From NCBI GenBank assembly GCA_036844615.1, contig DAIUFK010000046.1, forward strand, positions 1-18,660: a DNA stretch of 18,660 nt, in the 5' to 3' direction. The notes beneath the pieces were generated by a model, which was not told where the DNA came from, made no database searches, and saw only the letters and a list, made by a program, of their open reading frames with translations. Shown in pieces: positions 1 to 8,223 of this stretch. The position numbers and the translations under genes are program-made. Positions within the stretch are counted from its first letter, which is position 1; each line of letters starts with the position of its first letter. The DNA comes from Palsa-872 sp036844615. Its GTDB lineage: Bacteria; Chloroflexota; Dormibacteria; Dormibacterales; Dormibacteraceae.

Positions 1-80
1 AAGTAGATGTCACGAACCGAGTAGTTGGCGTCGAAGCCCACGAGCACGTTGCCATTTCCGACGACAAGGCTTCTAGGCAC
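1..80 (-). CDS. GH15 glucoamylase-like protein, N-terminal fragment (runs off left edge)
   Basis: The minus strand from a GTG at 80-78 reads 26 open codons to the window edge. The peptide begins VPRSLVVGNGNVLVGFDANY and continues SVRDIY. A short hydrophobic start, a 'GNGN-LLV-FD' strand and an 'RDIY' motif are what I know from the N-terminus of bacterial GH15-type glucan glucosidase/trehalase-like proteins (compare PIGNGxLLxxFDxxYxxRDxYFP). That family hydrolyses alpha-glucosidic bonds from the non-reducing end. Everything catalytic lies outside the window, so only the family is suggested. A TACCAT box on the same strand (97-92) lies 11 nt upstream of the GTG and could be its -10. The call rests on 26 residues; another beta-sandwich protein is possible. 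Confidence 0.5.
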   Translation of the reverse strand, partial: MPRSLVVGNGNVLVGFDANYSVRDIY

Positions 81-91
81 GCTTTGGCGCA

Positions 92-97
92 ATGGTA
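92..97 (-). promoter_or_regulatory. Candidate -10 box TACCAT for the left-edge GH15-like gene
   Basis: On the minus strand TACCAT fits TANNNT and ends 11 nt before the GTG at 80. The same hexamer precedes the radical SAM gene at 9432-9437. No good -35 box is visible. Confidence 0.3.
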
Positions 98-145
98 CCT
101 GCGAGGCCCTTAACACCCGCCGTTCCCTATTCGCGCCGGCCCGCC

Positions 146-151
146 TACAAT
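146..151 (+). promoter_or_regulatory. Candidate -10 box TACAAT for the YgjP-type metallopeptidase
   Basis: TACAAT matches the sigma-70 -10 consensus at five of six positions. Transcription would begin near 158, which rules out the upstream ATG at 92 and fits a TTG start at 191 preceded by GGAG (178-181). The -35 region (around 123-128) is a poor match. Confidence 0.35.
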
Positions 152-190
152 CCGTCAGAAGCGTCTCAGCAACAAACGGAGCACAACGTC

Positions 191-712
191 TTGGAAACGA
201 ATCAGAACGCGTTCATCCCACCCATACGCATAGTTGCCAGCCGGCGGCGCCGCAGGACGGTCGCCGCCAGGCTTCGATCGGGAGTGCTCGAGCTCCTGGT
301 TCCCGACTGGATGTCCGGCGCGGAGCGGGAGAGGTGGGCGGAGGAGATGCGCCAGCGCCTCGAGAAACGCATGGAGCGAGCTCGACCATCAGACGACAGG
401 CTCGCCCAGCGCGCCCGCTCGCTCAACGAGCGCCACTTCGGCGGACGGCTGCGATGGACCTCGATCGCATTTGCGGACATGTCCCATCTGTGGGGCAGCT
501 GCACATACACGACAGGGGCGATCCGCATCGCCCAGCGAGCCGCGCCTCTGCCCGAGTGGGTCGTCGACTTCCTCGTCGTCCACGAGCTCGCCCACCTTGA
601 GCACAGCGACCACGGGCCCGCCTTCCACGAGCTGGAGAATCGTTACCCGCTGACGGAGCGTGCACGCGGCTTCCTGATGGCAATCGATCAGGGAGCGGCG
701 AAGGCCTACTAG
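191..712 (+). CDS. YgjP-type (DUF45/M48-like) zinc metallopeptidase
   Basis: About 173 residues from the TTG at 191. The C-terminal half carries the family signature: a WGSC segment, a predicted strand/helix, then HELAH at 131-135 and a third ligand H141 in DHGPAF. This is the HExxH-x5-H zinc site of the YgjP/DUF45 group, soluble metallopeptidase-like proteins related to SprT and WLM domains; their substrates are mostly unknown. A basic run (RRRRR, residues 18-22) precedes the first domain strand, as is usual in the family. I chose the TTG at 191 because GGAG sits 9 nt upstream and a TACAAT -10 lies at 146-151. The in-frame ATG at 92 would add 33 unconserved residues and overlaps the opposite-strand promoter. 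It converges on the alcohol dehydrogenase gene with only 10 nt between stops. Confidence 0.82.
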   Translation: METNQNAFIPPIRIVASRRRRRTVAARLRSGVLELLVPDWMSGAERERWAEEMRQRLEKRMERARPSDDRLAQRARSLNERHFGGRLRWTSIAFADMSHLWGSCTYTTGAIRIAQRAAPLPEWVVDFLVVHELAHLEHSDHGPAFHELENRYPLTERARGFLMAIDQGAAKAY

Positions 713-722
713 AGGAAGACGG

Positions 723-1760
723 CTAGATCGTGAGGACGATCTTGGTCGCTTCGCGGGCGTCGAACATCCGGTACGCCTCTTCCGCCTGGTCCAGCTTCAT
801 GCGGTGGCTGATGATCGCGTCAGGCTTGAGGCGTCCGGCGGCGATCAGGTCAAGGAGCGGCCGCATGTACTTTTGCACGTTGCACCGGCCGGAACGGAAA
901 GTCAGCGACTTCTCCCACATGTGGTAGTAGGGAAAATCCCCGGTGAATTCGCTGGGCACACCAACCATGGAGATCGTGCCCCCTCCACGGACGCACTGAA
1001 TCGCTGTGTCGACCGACGAAGCGGCGCCGACTGCTTCGATGCTGGAATCCGCACCGATGCCTCCTGTCAGACGTTCGATCGTCTGAGCCGGGTGCGCGTG
1101 AGAGGCGTTGATGGGAATACCGCCGAGCTCCTGGGCCACCTCGAGGCGCGAATCGACCATATCCACCACGAAGACCCGAGAAGGTCCAAAGAGCTGCGCG
1201 CACATCGTTGCCATCAAGCCGACTGGTCCGGCGCCGATCACGGCCACCACGTCGCCGGGCTCGATCTCCGCCCGTTCGGCCGCGAAGAACCCCGTGGCCA
1301 GGATGTCGCCGACGAAGATCGCTTGCTCATCCGTCATGCCCTCAGGGATAAGTTCCATCGAGTGGTCGGCAAGGGGCACGACCACGTATTCGGACTGTCC
1401 CCCGCCGAGACCGCCTAGGACCTCTCCAAATCCGAAAGTGGCCATGTTCAGACATTGGTTGAACCAGCCCTTGCGACAAAGGGCGCAATGGCCGCAAGAC
1501 GTGTAGAAGCTGACGACCACCCGATCGCCGACTTTGAACCGCTTGACCGAGGGTCCGACCTCTTCGATAACTCCAACGAACTCGTGGCCGAGCAGTTCGC
1601 CCGCAACCATCGGAATGCGCCCGTGGTACGCATGCAAATCGGATCCGCAGATGGAACCGAGGGTTACTTTGATCAGGGCCTCGTCAGACCCCTTGATCGA
1701 CGGTTTCGGCACGTCGATCACCTTGACGTCCCCCACGCCCTGGAAAGTCGCTGCCTTCAC
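723..1760 (-). CDS. Zinc-dependent alcohol dehydrogenase, medium-chain (MDR) family
   Basis: 345 residues, the normal length for zinc MDR enzymes, which oxidise alcohols or polyols to aldehydes or ketones with NAD(P)+. From the GTG at 1760 I see catalytic-zinc ligands C38, H59 and E60 (in GHE), a structural-zinc set C89, C92, C95 and C103, and the Rossmann motif GAGPVG at 176-181. The substrate cannot be named; the shape resembles the threonine/formaldehyde/sorbitol dehydrogenase-like branch. The GTG at 1760 gives the typical start MKAATFxGxxDVxV, and a TAGACT -10 box ends 7 nt upstream, which implies a leaderless mRNA. A GTG at 1802 would add 14 residues that cross that box. It is divergent from the SDR gene with 55 nt between start codons, so the two oxidoreductases may share control. 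Confidence 0.9.
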   Translation of the reverse strand: MKAATFQGVGDVKVIDVPKPSIKGSDEALIKVTLGSICGSDLHAYHGRIPMVAGELLGHEFVGVIEEVGPSVKRFKVGDRVVVSFYTSCGHCALCRKGWFNQCLNMATFGFGEVLGGLGGGQSEYVVVPLADHSMELIPEGMTDEQAIFVGDILATGFFAAERAEIEPGDVVAVIGAGPVGLMATMCAQLFGPSRVFVVDMVDSRLEVAQELGGIPINASHAHPAQTIERLTGGIGADSSIEAVGAASSVDTAIQCVRGGGTISMVGVPSEFTGDFPYYHMWEKSLTFRSGRCNVQKYMRPLLDLIAAGRLKPDAIISHRMKLDQAEEAYRMFDAREATKIVLTI

Positions 1761-1767
1761 GACTCGA

Positions 1768-1773
1768 AGTCTA
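1768..1773 (-). promoter_or_regulatory. -10 box TAGACT, leaderless promoter of the alcohol dehydrogenase
   Basis: TAGACT on the minus strand is followed by 7 nt and then the GTG at 1760. The transcript would begin at or next to the start codon. There is no ribosome binding site between. Confidence 0.5.
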
Positions 1774-1803
1774 GGGGTTGAGAGCAGAACAGCCGGCCCC
1801 ACC

Positions 1804-1809
1804 TAAGCT
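1804..1809 (+). promoter_or_regulatory. -10 box TAAGCT, leaderless promoter of the SDR gene
   Basis: TAAGCT is followed by 6 nt and the GTG at 1816. The identical hexamer serves the F420 operon on the other strand at 15164-15169. Its upstream half overlaps the promoter region of the divergent alcohol dehydrogenase. Confidence 0.5.
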
Positions 1810-1815
1810 ACGGTC

Positions 1816-2619
1816 GTGCGAGTTAAGGGCGCCGTGGTCGTGATCACGGGCGCCTCGAGCGGGATCGGGAAGGCCACGGCACTCGCCTTCGCTCGAAAAG
1901 GGGCGCGCCTTGCGCTCGGCGCGCGGCGCCTTGACCGCCTGAACTCGGTCGCGCAGATGTGCGAGGCAGAGGGCTCGCCCGACGTGAGCGTCAGGCGCCT
2001 CGACGTCGGTAACAGGGCTGACGCTCGCGCATTCATCGCGGCGGCCCTGCGCGACCACGAACGCATCGACGTGCTCGTCAACAACGCAGGTGTGGGCTGG
2101 ATGGGGCGTCTCCAGGAGATGCCCGAAGACAAGATCGATGAGTTGGTCGCCACCAACCTGAAGGGCGTGATCGCGACCACCCAGGCGGCGCTGCCGGCGA
2201 TGATGAGCAGGCGGCAGGGCGTGATCATCAACGTCTCGTCTGTGGTCGGGTTCCGAGCCTCGCCCTACTCCGCCGTGTACTCCGCCACCAAGCACGCCAT
2301 CGTCGGGCTGTCACACGCCCTGCGGGGGGAGCTCTCAGGCACCGGCGTGAAGGTGTGCGTCGTGTACCCGGGCGTGACGAAGACCGAGTTCTTCGATTCG
2401 ACTGAAGCGTCATTGGGCCCGATGTACTCCGCGTCTTGGGTGGCGAACCTCATAGTTCGCACGGCGCGCTTCCCACGACGCGATGCGATAGTCATGCCGT
2501 TGCGCTTCGCGCATATGGTCGAGCCACTGTTTGGCGGCCTCATGGATCACAGCCTCGGCGAGGCGCGCCGCCTGAGGTCGCCTCACCTGGTCGGCACAGG
2601 ACTCCCGCCAATCAAATAG
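1816..2619 (+). CDS. Short-chain dehydrogenase/reductase (classical SDR)
   Basis: 267 residues. The cofactor motif TGASSGIG lies at 11-18, NNAG at 89-92, N114 in TNLKG, the catalytic Ser at 142, and Y155/K159 in YSATK. This is a complete Asn-Ser-Tyr-Lys tetrad of a classical SDR acting as an NAD(P)(H)-dependent oxidoreductase. R37 and R38 after the second strand suggest NADPH preference, which is an inference. The C-terminal part (about 210-267) has a moderately hydrophobic stretch, as in membrane-associated SDRs of the DltE/YqjQ kind, but the substrate is unknown. The start is GTG with no leader, 6 nt after a TAAGCT box. The stop is followed after one base by a hairpin/G-quadruplex element. 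Confidence 0.9.
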   Translation: MRVKGAVVVITGASSGIGKATALAFARKGARLALGARRLDRLNSVAQMCEAEGSPDVSVRRLDVGNRADARAFIAAALRDHERIDVLVNNAGVGWMGRLQEMPEDKIDELVATNLKGVIATTQAALPAMMSRRQGVIINVSSVVGFRASPYSAVYSATKHAIVGLSHALRGELSGTGVKVCVVYPGVTKTEFFDSTEASLGPMYSASWVANLIVRTARFPRRDAIVMPLRFAHMVEPLFGGLMDHSLGEARRLRSPHLVGTGLPPIK

Positions 2620-2620
2620 T

Positions 2621-2657
2621 CCCTCTCCCCGTCAGGGGAGAGGGTCAGGGAGAGGGG
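2621..2657. repeat. Hairpin plus G-quadruplex element between convergent genes; probable dispersed repeat and terminator
   Basis: CCCTCTCCCC (2621-2630), loop GTCA and GGGGAGAGGG (2635-2644) form a perfect 10-bp stem. The right arm then continues as TCA and GGGAGAGGGG, giving four G-runs separated by 3-nt loops (2635-2657), a canonical quadruplex motif and also a mirror repeat. It begins one base after the SDR stop and lies 20 bases from the DUF72 stop, so it can end transcription from both sides. Palindromes of this CCCTCTCCCC/GGGGAGAGGG kind are, from general knowledge, dispersed in many GC-rich genomes. There is no U-tract. A degenerate look-alike is at 7921-7941. Confidence 0.6.
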
Positions 2658-2677
2658 CGTTACTGGCAGCCACCGCC

Positions 2678-3580
2678 CTACTTCTGCCAGGCGGCCAGCA
2701 GCTCCTCCAGGCGGTGCGCGTTCTTGACCGAATAGTTGGAGTAGTTGTTGTTCATGATCGCGTGCACCTCTTTGGCCGAGCGCTCCATCTCCTTGATGCG
2801 GGGCACCCACTCCATGAGCTCCTCGTCCTTGTAGTCGTGCCTGAAGCGGAGGTTGGGCGGCGCGCCTTTGATGTCCCACGTCTCGTGATTGCGGCCGTGA
2901 AAGCGCACCACCGCCAGCTTGCTCGAAGTGACGTCGAACACCGGCGGCATGCTGCTCTTATGGCCGGGCGGCACGTCGACCGCGACGTAAGGTATGTCGC
3001 GAGTCCGCAGGAACGCAAGCGTGCCCTCGCGGTGGCGGGCGTCCATCCATTCAGGCTTGCGCAGCTCCACCGCCACCTGGAACCCGAACATGCGCTCCTG
3101 GCATTGCTCGATGTAGGCGAGCGACCTGGACGAGGGTAGGAACCAGGGGGGAAACTGAAAGAAGACGGCGCCCAAACGGCCTGCCGCCCGGAGCGGCTCG
3201 AGCGCGGTGCGGAATCGGTCCCATGACTCGTCGACGAGCTCATCGGGCATTTGCTCCAGGTAGATGTTCTTCTCGCGAAGCTTGACCGGCAGCTGCTCGC
3301 GGATGTCCTTCGGCAGCGCCATCGGTTTGGTGGGGTGGTTGGTGAAAAGCGAGAACGACTTGACGTCGAACCGGAACCCAGGCTCAGTCCGCGCCACCCA
3401 CAGCTCGGAGTTCTCTGGCTTGGGCATGCCGTAGTAGGTGGAATCGACCTCGACCAGCGGAAACTCCGACGCGTAGAAATGCAGCCTCTCCTCGCTCGAT
3501 GTCGCGCCCATCGGATAGAAGAGCTTGGAGTCGATCAGCGACTTGTCGATCCAGCCCGCAATGCCACATCGCACGGTCAT
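2678..3580 (-). CDS. DUF72 / YecE family protein
   Basis: 300 residues from the ATG at 3580. DUF72 proteins adopt a TIM-barrel-like fold; their biochemical role is unsettled. Family landmarks in order: RCGIAGW at the N-terminus, VEVDSTYYG, FRFDVKSF, GAVFFQFPPWF, VAVELRKPEW, VAVDVP, VVRFHGRN, and MNNNYSNYSVKNA near the C-terminus. Length and order are normal and the gene looks intact. The ATG at 3580 gives the usual start MTVRCGIAGW; the TTG at 3598 would add only six unconserved residues. Upstream on the same strand CACGAT ends 6 nt before the ATG, a weak leaderless -10. It is divergent from the CHASE2 cyclase and convergent with the SDR. Confidence 0.9.
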   Translation of the reverse strand: MTVRCGIAGWIDKSLIDSKLFYPMGATSSEERLHFYASEFPLVEVDSTYYGMPKPENSELWVARTEPGFRFDVKSFSLFTNHPTKPMALPKDIREQLPVKLREKNIYLEQMPDELVDESWDRFRTALEPLRAAGRLGAVFFQFPPWFLPSSRSLAYIEQCQERMFGFQVAVELRKPEWMDARHREGTLAFLRTRDIPYVAVDVPPGHKSSMPPVFDVTSSKLAVVRFHGRNHETWDIKGAPPNLRFRHDYKDEELMEWVPRIKEMERSAKEVHAIMNNNYSNYSVKNAHRLEELLAAWQK

Positions 3581-3615
3581 GGCCGGATCGTGGCACAAGA
3601 CTTGAGTACGGGGGT

Positions 3616-3621
3616 TATGAT
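3616..3621 (+). promoter_or_regulatory. -10 box TATGAT of the CHASE2-cyclase gene
   Basis: TATGAT matches TATAAT at five of six positions and ends 11 nt before the TTG at 3633. The expected transcript start lies within about 5 nt of the start codon, so the mRNA is leaderless or nearly so. Confidence 0.5.
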
Positions 3622-3632
3622 CCGTCGCGCCC

Positions 3633-5873
3633 TTGGGCCGCTACATCCGCTACTGGTACACGTATCGAACCGTCGTGGCGGTGCTCTTGGCGCTGGTCCT
3701 CAGCGGCTCGATGTTCTGGCTTTACACGCAGCAGCAGTCATGCGACCAGGACAGCTTTGACCCCTCCTGCCACCTCAACATCTCGGTCCATCCGGAGGAC
3801 CGCCTGGTCAACCTCACGACACCACACCCGAGCATCGTCATCGTCGGCCTGGACAACAAGAGCGTCCAGGACCTCAACGCCTACCCCATCCCCCGCAACT
3901 ATTACGCCGTCGCGCTGCAGAACCTCGAGAAGGCCGGCGCGGCAGTCGTGGCGTTCGACATCGGCTTCTCGGATCAACGCGAGAGCACGGGCGACGTGGC
4001 ATTTGCCAAAGCGCTGGCCGCCAGCAAAATTCCCGTGGTCCTGTCCTATGGAGCCGACAACACGGTGGTGGAGGATGGCAAGCTCGTCCAGACCGGACCG
4101 AACACGACGCCAAGGGGAATCGACCAGATCCCGCTGCGCTCGTTCCGGTGTGCGGACGCCAATACCAATAGAAACGCTCCGTGCCAGAAGCCGTTCCCAA
4201 ACGTCATCCTTGCCTCGACCGATTTCCGTCCCGACGCCGACGGCGTCGTTCGACGAGTGCCCATGTTCGTGCAGCCCGCCTGCTTTGCCGACGGCATTTG
4301 CAGCACCCCGATCCTCAACCCCCTCAGCTTCGCCGCCTATCGCGCCTTCTCCCTCGAGGGCGACCTTCAATCGGCGACGACGCTGCGGGAGTCGGATGGA
4401 ACTGCGACGTTCGGCGAAACCTGGACCCAGCCGTTGCAGCTGGACGGCACCGGCGCCGCTCTGATCAATTTCACCGGTCCCGCCGACAACTTCAAATCGA
4501 ACGGCCGATACGTCTCTTTCAGCGATGTCGTCGCGGGCCACATTCCGATGGACCTCTCCAACACCATCGTTCTCATCGGGGCCTACAACCTGACTGGCTT
4601 CCAGGACCAGCAGCTGGTCACGCCCAGCGCAGGGTCAAACGGAAGGCAGATGCCAGGCGTCGAGATTCACGCCAACGCGGTCCAGATGTTCCTGCAGGCG
4701 GTTCCGCTCCCACATCTTCCGTCCAGATTCCTCACCACGGAGTCGCCGCTCTTGATCTTCGTATCGATCCTGGTGCTGGCCGTGCTGATGGCGCTCGCGG
4801 TCGCGCGCCTATCGGTGCTATGGGGCCTGGCGGCCACCGGATTGGCACTCGCCGTCTTCACGCTCGTGGTGAGTTACCTGGCCACCAACAACAGCTTCGT
4901 GCCCGACCTGTTCCATCCCTGGCTCGCCATCGCGCTCACGTACTCCGGAGTGACCGCCTATCGCTTCCTCTATGAAGACCGCGAGAAGCGGAAGGTGACA
5001 GCCCTCTTCGGCCACTACCTCAAACCCGAGATCGTGGCTCAGCTCGCCAAAACGCGAGGCGGCGTGGAGGACATCCTGCGGGGAGGCGAGCGGCGCGACA
5101 TCACTCTTCTGTTCGTCGACGTTCGCGGTTTCACCTCGATGTCCGAGCGGATGGAGGCGGACGACGTAGTCAACGTGATCCAGATGTACCTGGACCACCT
5201 CAGCGGGATCATCTTCACCTGGGACGGGACTGTCGACAAGTACGTCGGCGACGAGATAGTCGCTTTCTGGAACGCCCCGCGATTGCAGGAAAATCACGCG
5301 CTGCTCGCGGTCCGCTGCGCCTACGACCTCATCAACCGCGCGCCGGAGCTCCAGGCCCGCCTTCTCGCCAAGGGACTGCCGCCTATCCGCTGGGGCATCG
5401 GCGTGAACACGGGGCCCGCTGTCGTCGGCAACATGGGCTCACGAAGCCGCCTGCAGTACACGGCTCTCGGTGACACGGTGAACACAGCGGCCCGCTTCTG
5501 CGCCAATGCGCCCGCCTACCACCTTTTGATCGGCCAGCCCACCTATGACGCATGCAAGGACTACATAGCGGTCGACATGGTGCCCGGGGTACAGCTGAAG
5601 GGCAAGTCCGCCGAGACGTTTCGCATCTATCAGGTCACCGCCATCCGTGAGACACCGACGTCGCCGTGGGTTCCGTTTCCGACCGAGATGGCGACCGAGG
5701 CCCATCAGACTTTCACGCAGCAGTACACGCAGCAGCACCTGCAGCAGACCGTCCTCGCCGCAGGCAACTCAGGCTCCAGCGACATCCTCGTCGGCGACGA
5801 CGCCGAGCGGGCCCTGGCGGACCAGGCAGCAATCGCGCCAACCCCCCCTTTCGGAACGCCTACCCCGCTCTGA
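3633..5873 (+). CDS. CHASE2-domain class III adenylate cyclase
   Basis: 746 residues. Membrane segment about 12-31, then an extracytoplasmic CHASE2 sensor (about 50-360), a cluster of three membrane segments (about 372-391, 395-418, 425-443), a linker, and a cyclase homology domain (about 485-670). The enzyme makes cAMP from ATP in the cytoplasm. Metal-binding D496 (FVDVRGF) and D540 (KYVGDE), purine-selecting K536 and T610, and transition-state N617 and R621 (NTAAR) are all present. The Lys/Thr pair fits class IIIb adenylate rather than guanylate cyclases. After the catalytic domain comes an unusual Gln-rich tail (QQYTQQHLQQ, about 697-706) and a Pro/Ala end. The start is TTG, chosen from the TATGAT box and N-terminal membrane segment. 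It is paralogous to the cyclase at 16558-18519. Confidence 0.92.
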   Translation: MGRYIRYWYTYRTVVAVLLALVLSGSMFWLYTQQQSCDQDSFDPSCHLNISVHPEDRLVNLTTPHPSIVIVGLDNKSVQDLNAYPIPRNYYAVALQNLEKAGAAVVAFDIGFSDQRESTGDVAFAKALAASKIPVVLSYGADNTVVEDGKLVQTGPNTTPRGIDQIPLRSFRCADANTNRNAPCQKPFPNVILASTDFRPDADGVVRRVPMFVQPACFADGICSTPILNPLSFAAYRAFSLEGDLQSATTLRESDGTATFGETWTQPLQLDGTGAALINFTGPADNFKSNGRYVSFSDVVAGHIPMDLSNTIVLIGAYNLTGFQDQQLVTPSAGSNGRQMPGVEIHANAVQMFLQAVPLPHLPSRFLTTESPLLIFVSILVLAVLMALAVARLSVLWGLAATGLALAVFTLVVSYLATNNSFVPDLFHPWLAIALTYSGVTAYRFLYEDREKRKVTALFGHYLKPEIVAQLAKTRGGVEDILRGGERRDITLLFVDVRGFTSMSERMEADDVVNVIQMYLDHLSGIIFTWDGTVDKYVGDEIVAFWNAPRLQENHALLAVRCAYDLINRAPELQARLLAKGLPPIRWGIGVNTGPAVVGNMGSRSRLQYTALGDTVNTAARFCANAPAYHLLIGQPTYDACKDYIAVDMVPGVQLKGKSAETFRIYQVTAIRETPTSPWVPFPTEMATEAHQTFTQQYTQQHLQQTVLAAGNSGSSDILVGDDAERALADQAAIAPTPPFGTPTPL

Positions 5874-5880
5874 GCGGGTA
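5861..5880. terminator. Stem-loop at the convergent cyclase/kinase junction
   Basis: TACCCCGCT and AGCGGGTA pair around a CTG loop with one bulged C. The stem covers the cyclase stop codon (5871-5873) and ends 8 nt before the kinase stop. There is no U-tract, so intrinsic termination would be weak. Confidence 0.35.
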
Positions 5881-5888
5881 CCGGCGAA

Positions 5889-7307
<1,419 letters not shown>

Positions 7308-7316
7308 TTCGCTCGG

Positions 7317-7322
7317 AGCCTA
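7317..7322 (-). promoter_or_regulatory. -10 box TAGGCT, leaderless promoter of the Ser/Thr kinase
   Basis: TAGGCT on the minus strand ends 9 nt before the ATG at 7307. No Shine-Dalgarno-like sequence lies between. Confidence 0.45.
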
Positions 7323-7397
7323 GCAGAGTGGGTTCGGCGCGAACGAGGAACGGAGACGAAGGCTGACAAAGCTATGGCGTTTTGGCGGCATTCGACC

Positions 7398-7403
7398 CAT
7401 AAT
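7398..7403 (+). promoter_or_regulatory. Candidate -10 box CATAAT of the DUF4870 gene
   Basis: CATAAT matches TATAAT at five of six positions and would give a leader of about 30 nt containing the AGGAGG site. This is one of the few clearly leadered promoters in the window. Confidence 0.35.
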
Positions 7404-7428
7404 CCGCACCGAACACGTCACGCTTTCG

Positions 7429-7434
7429 AGGAGG
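7429..7434 (+). promoter_or_regulatory. Strong Shine-Dalgarno AGGAGG that fixes the DUF4870 start
   Basis: AGGAGG lies 6 nt before the ATG at 7441. It stands out because most neighbours lack any Shine-Dalgarno sequence, suggesting high expression of this small membrane protein. Confidence 0.7.
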
Positions 7435-7440
7435 AAACCT

Positions 7441-7854
7441 ATGTCCCAGATGCCGCCGCCGCCGCCCGGACAGCCTGCCCCCATGGGAGGGGCGCCAGGA
7501 GCTGTAGGGGCCAACAAGAACCTTTACACGATCCTGGCGTGGGTTTTGTTTCCGCCGATCGGGAGCCTGATCTTTCTCTTCGTCGGGAAGGATGACGCGG
7601 ATGTGAAGTACAACGCTGCAAACGCCACGGTCATCCACGGCGCGTTTCTTGCCATCTACATAGTTCTCTGGATCGTCTCGGCCATCTTCTTTCCGCTTGC
7701 GATCCTGGCCGCGATCTGGGGCTTCATTTGGTTCGTCGCCTGGATAATCGGGCTCATCCTGGCGCTTCAGGCCGGAGGCAAGCGCTTCGCCTTCCCTGGC
7801 ATCCAGGGCATCGCCTCCCAGTACGTACCGATGGTCGAGGGCTGGGCCAAGTAA
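7441..7854 (+). CDS. DUF4870 family small membrane protein
   Basis: 137 residues. A Pro/Gly-rich, probably disordered N-terminus (1-24, with a run of five Pro) is followed by a membrane domain: hydrophobic segments about 28-48 and 65-112, the latter long enough for two passes. The loop GKDDADVKYNAANATVIH matches the conserved charged loop of DUF4870 proteins, where a short Asp/Lys-rich turn precedes an 'xxNA' segment. The function of DUF4870 is unknown. It has a strong AGGAGG site and its own terminator at 7872-7905, so it is a single-gene unit. It is divergent from the kinase, and both proteins have Pro-rich N-termini. A kinase-substrate relation is possible but not shown. Confidence 0.82.
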   Translation: MSQMPPPPPGQPAPMGGAPGAVGANKNLYTILAWVLFPPIGSLIFLFVGKDDADVKYNAANATVIHGAFLAIYIVLWIVSAIFFPLAILAAIWGFIWFVAWIIGLILALQAGGKRFAFPGIQGIASQYVPMVEGWAK

Positions 7855-7871
7855 GAATTCGCTGATCTCGC

Positions 7872-7905
7872 AAAGGGCCTCGATCGACGAGGCCCTTTTT
7901 TATTT
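7872..7905 (+). terminator. Rho-independent terminator of the DUF4870 gene
   Basis: AAAGGGCCTCG and CGAGGCCCTTT form a perfect 11-bp stem around an ATCGA loop. A T-rich tract follows (six T, A, three T). It lies 17 nt after the stop codon and is the clearest intrinsic terminator in the window. Confidence 0.92.
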
Positions 7906-7920
7906 GGTCCGAACCTGATC

Positions 7921-7941
7921 TCCCTCCCCACTTCAGGGGGG
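7921..7941. repeat. Degenerate C-run/G-run palindrome, possible copy of the 2621 element
   Basis: CCCTCCCC, a 6-nt spacer and GGGGGG can form a short stem. It resembles the element at 2621-2657 without the alternating AG and TC. Both copies are followed by GTTACTG and both lie between convergent genes. The relation is suggestive only. Confidence 0.3.
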
Positions 7942-8223
7942 TTACTGTCGAGAGATCTGCTCCATCGCCTTCTCGACGCCTTGCCGCAGCTCGTCGCGCT
8001 GCTCGCGCAGCAGGCCCACCTCTGCGCGGGCTTGGGCCAGCTGGTATCTCAGCCGCTCGATCTCCGCGGCGAGGTCGCGGATGCGCGGATCTGGCCCACC
8101 GCTCGAACGCCGCACGTCTTCAAGCTCGATTCGCATTCGCTCGAGCGCCACTTTGAGCTCGCGCCTTTCCGCAAGCAGGCCCTGGACGAGCGACTCAGAC
8201 GGCTTTGTCGGCTCTTTCGACAT
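7942..8223 (-). CDS. Small coiled-coil protein, unknown function
   Basis: 93 residues, not recognised as a named family. Almost the whole chain from residue 14 is predicted alpha-helical and charged, with heptad-like leucines (LVQGLLAERRELKVALERM, then LAAEIERLRYQLAQARAEVG and LLREQRDELRQGV). The two coiled-coil halves are split by a flexible SSGGPDPR turn at about 40-47. There is no signal peptide or membrane segment, so it is probably a cytoplasmic dimer or an adaptor. Its start overlaps the preceding gene (8195-8494) by 29 nt in another frame, so the two are cotranscribed and probably coupled. An AGGACT sequence about 11 nt before the ATG could serve as a weak ribosome site. Confidence 0.65.
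   Translation of the reverse strand: MSKEPTKPSESLVQGLLAERRELKVALERMRIELEDVRRSSGGPDPRIRDLAAEIERLRYQLAQARAEVGLLREQRDELRQGVEKAMEQISRQ

Noticed and set aside
92..190. ATG at 92 as the metallopeptidase start
   Set aside because: No ribosome site or -10 fits it, the extra 33 residues are Pro-rich and unlike the family, and a TACAAT box with a GGAG/TTG start lies downstream.
4181..4975. 264-codon frame inside the first cyclase, and the 267-codon antisense frame at 3738-4541
   Set aside because: Both overlap the well-supported cyclase frame and have compositional bias typical of alternate frames.
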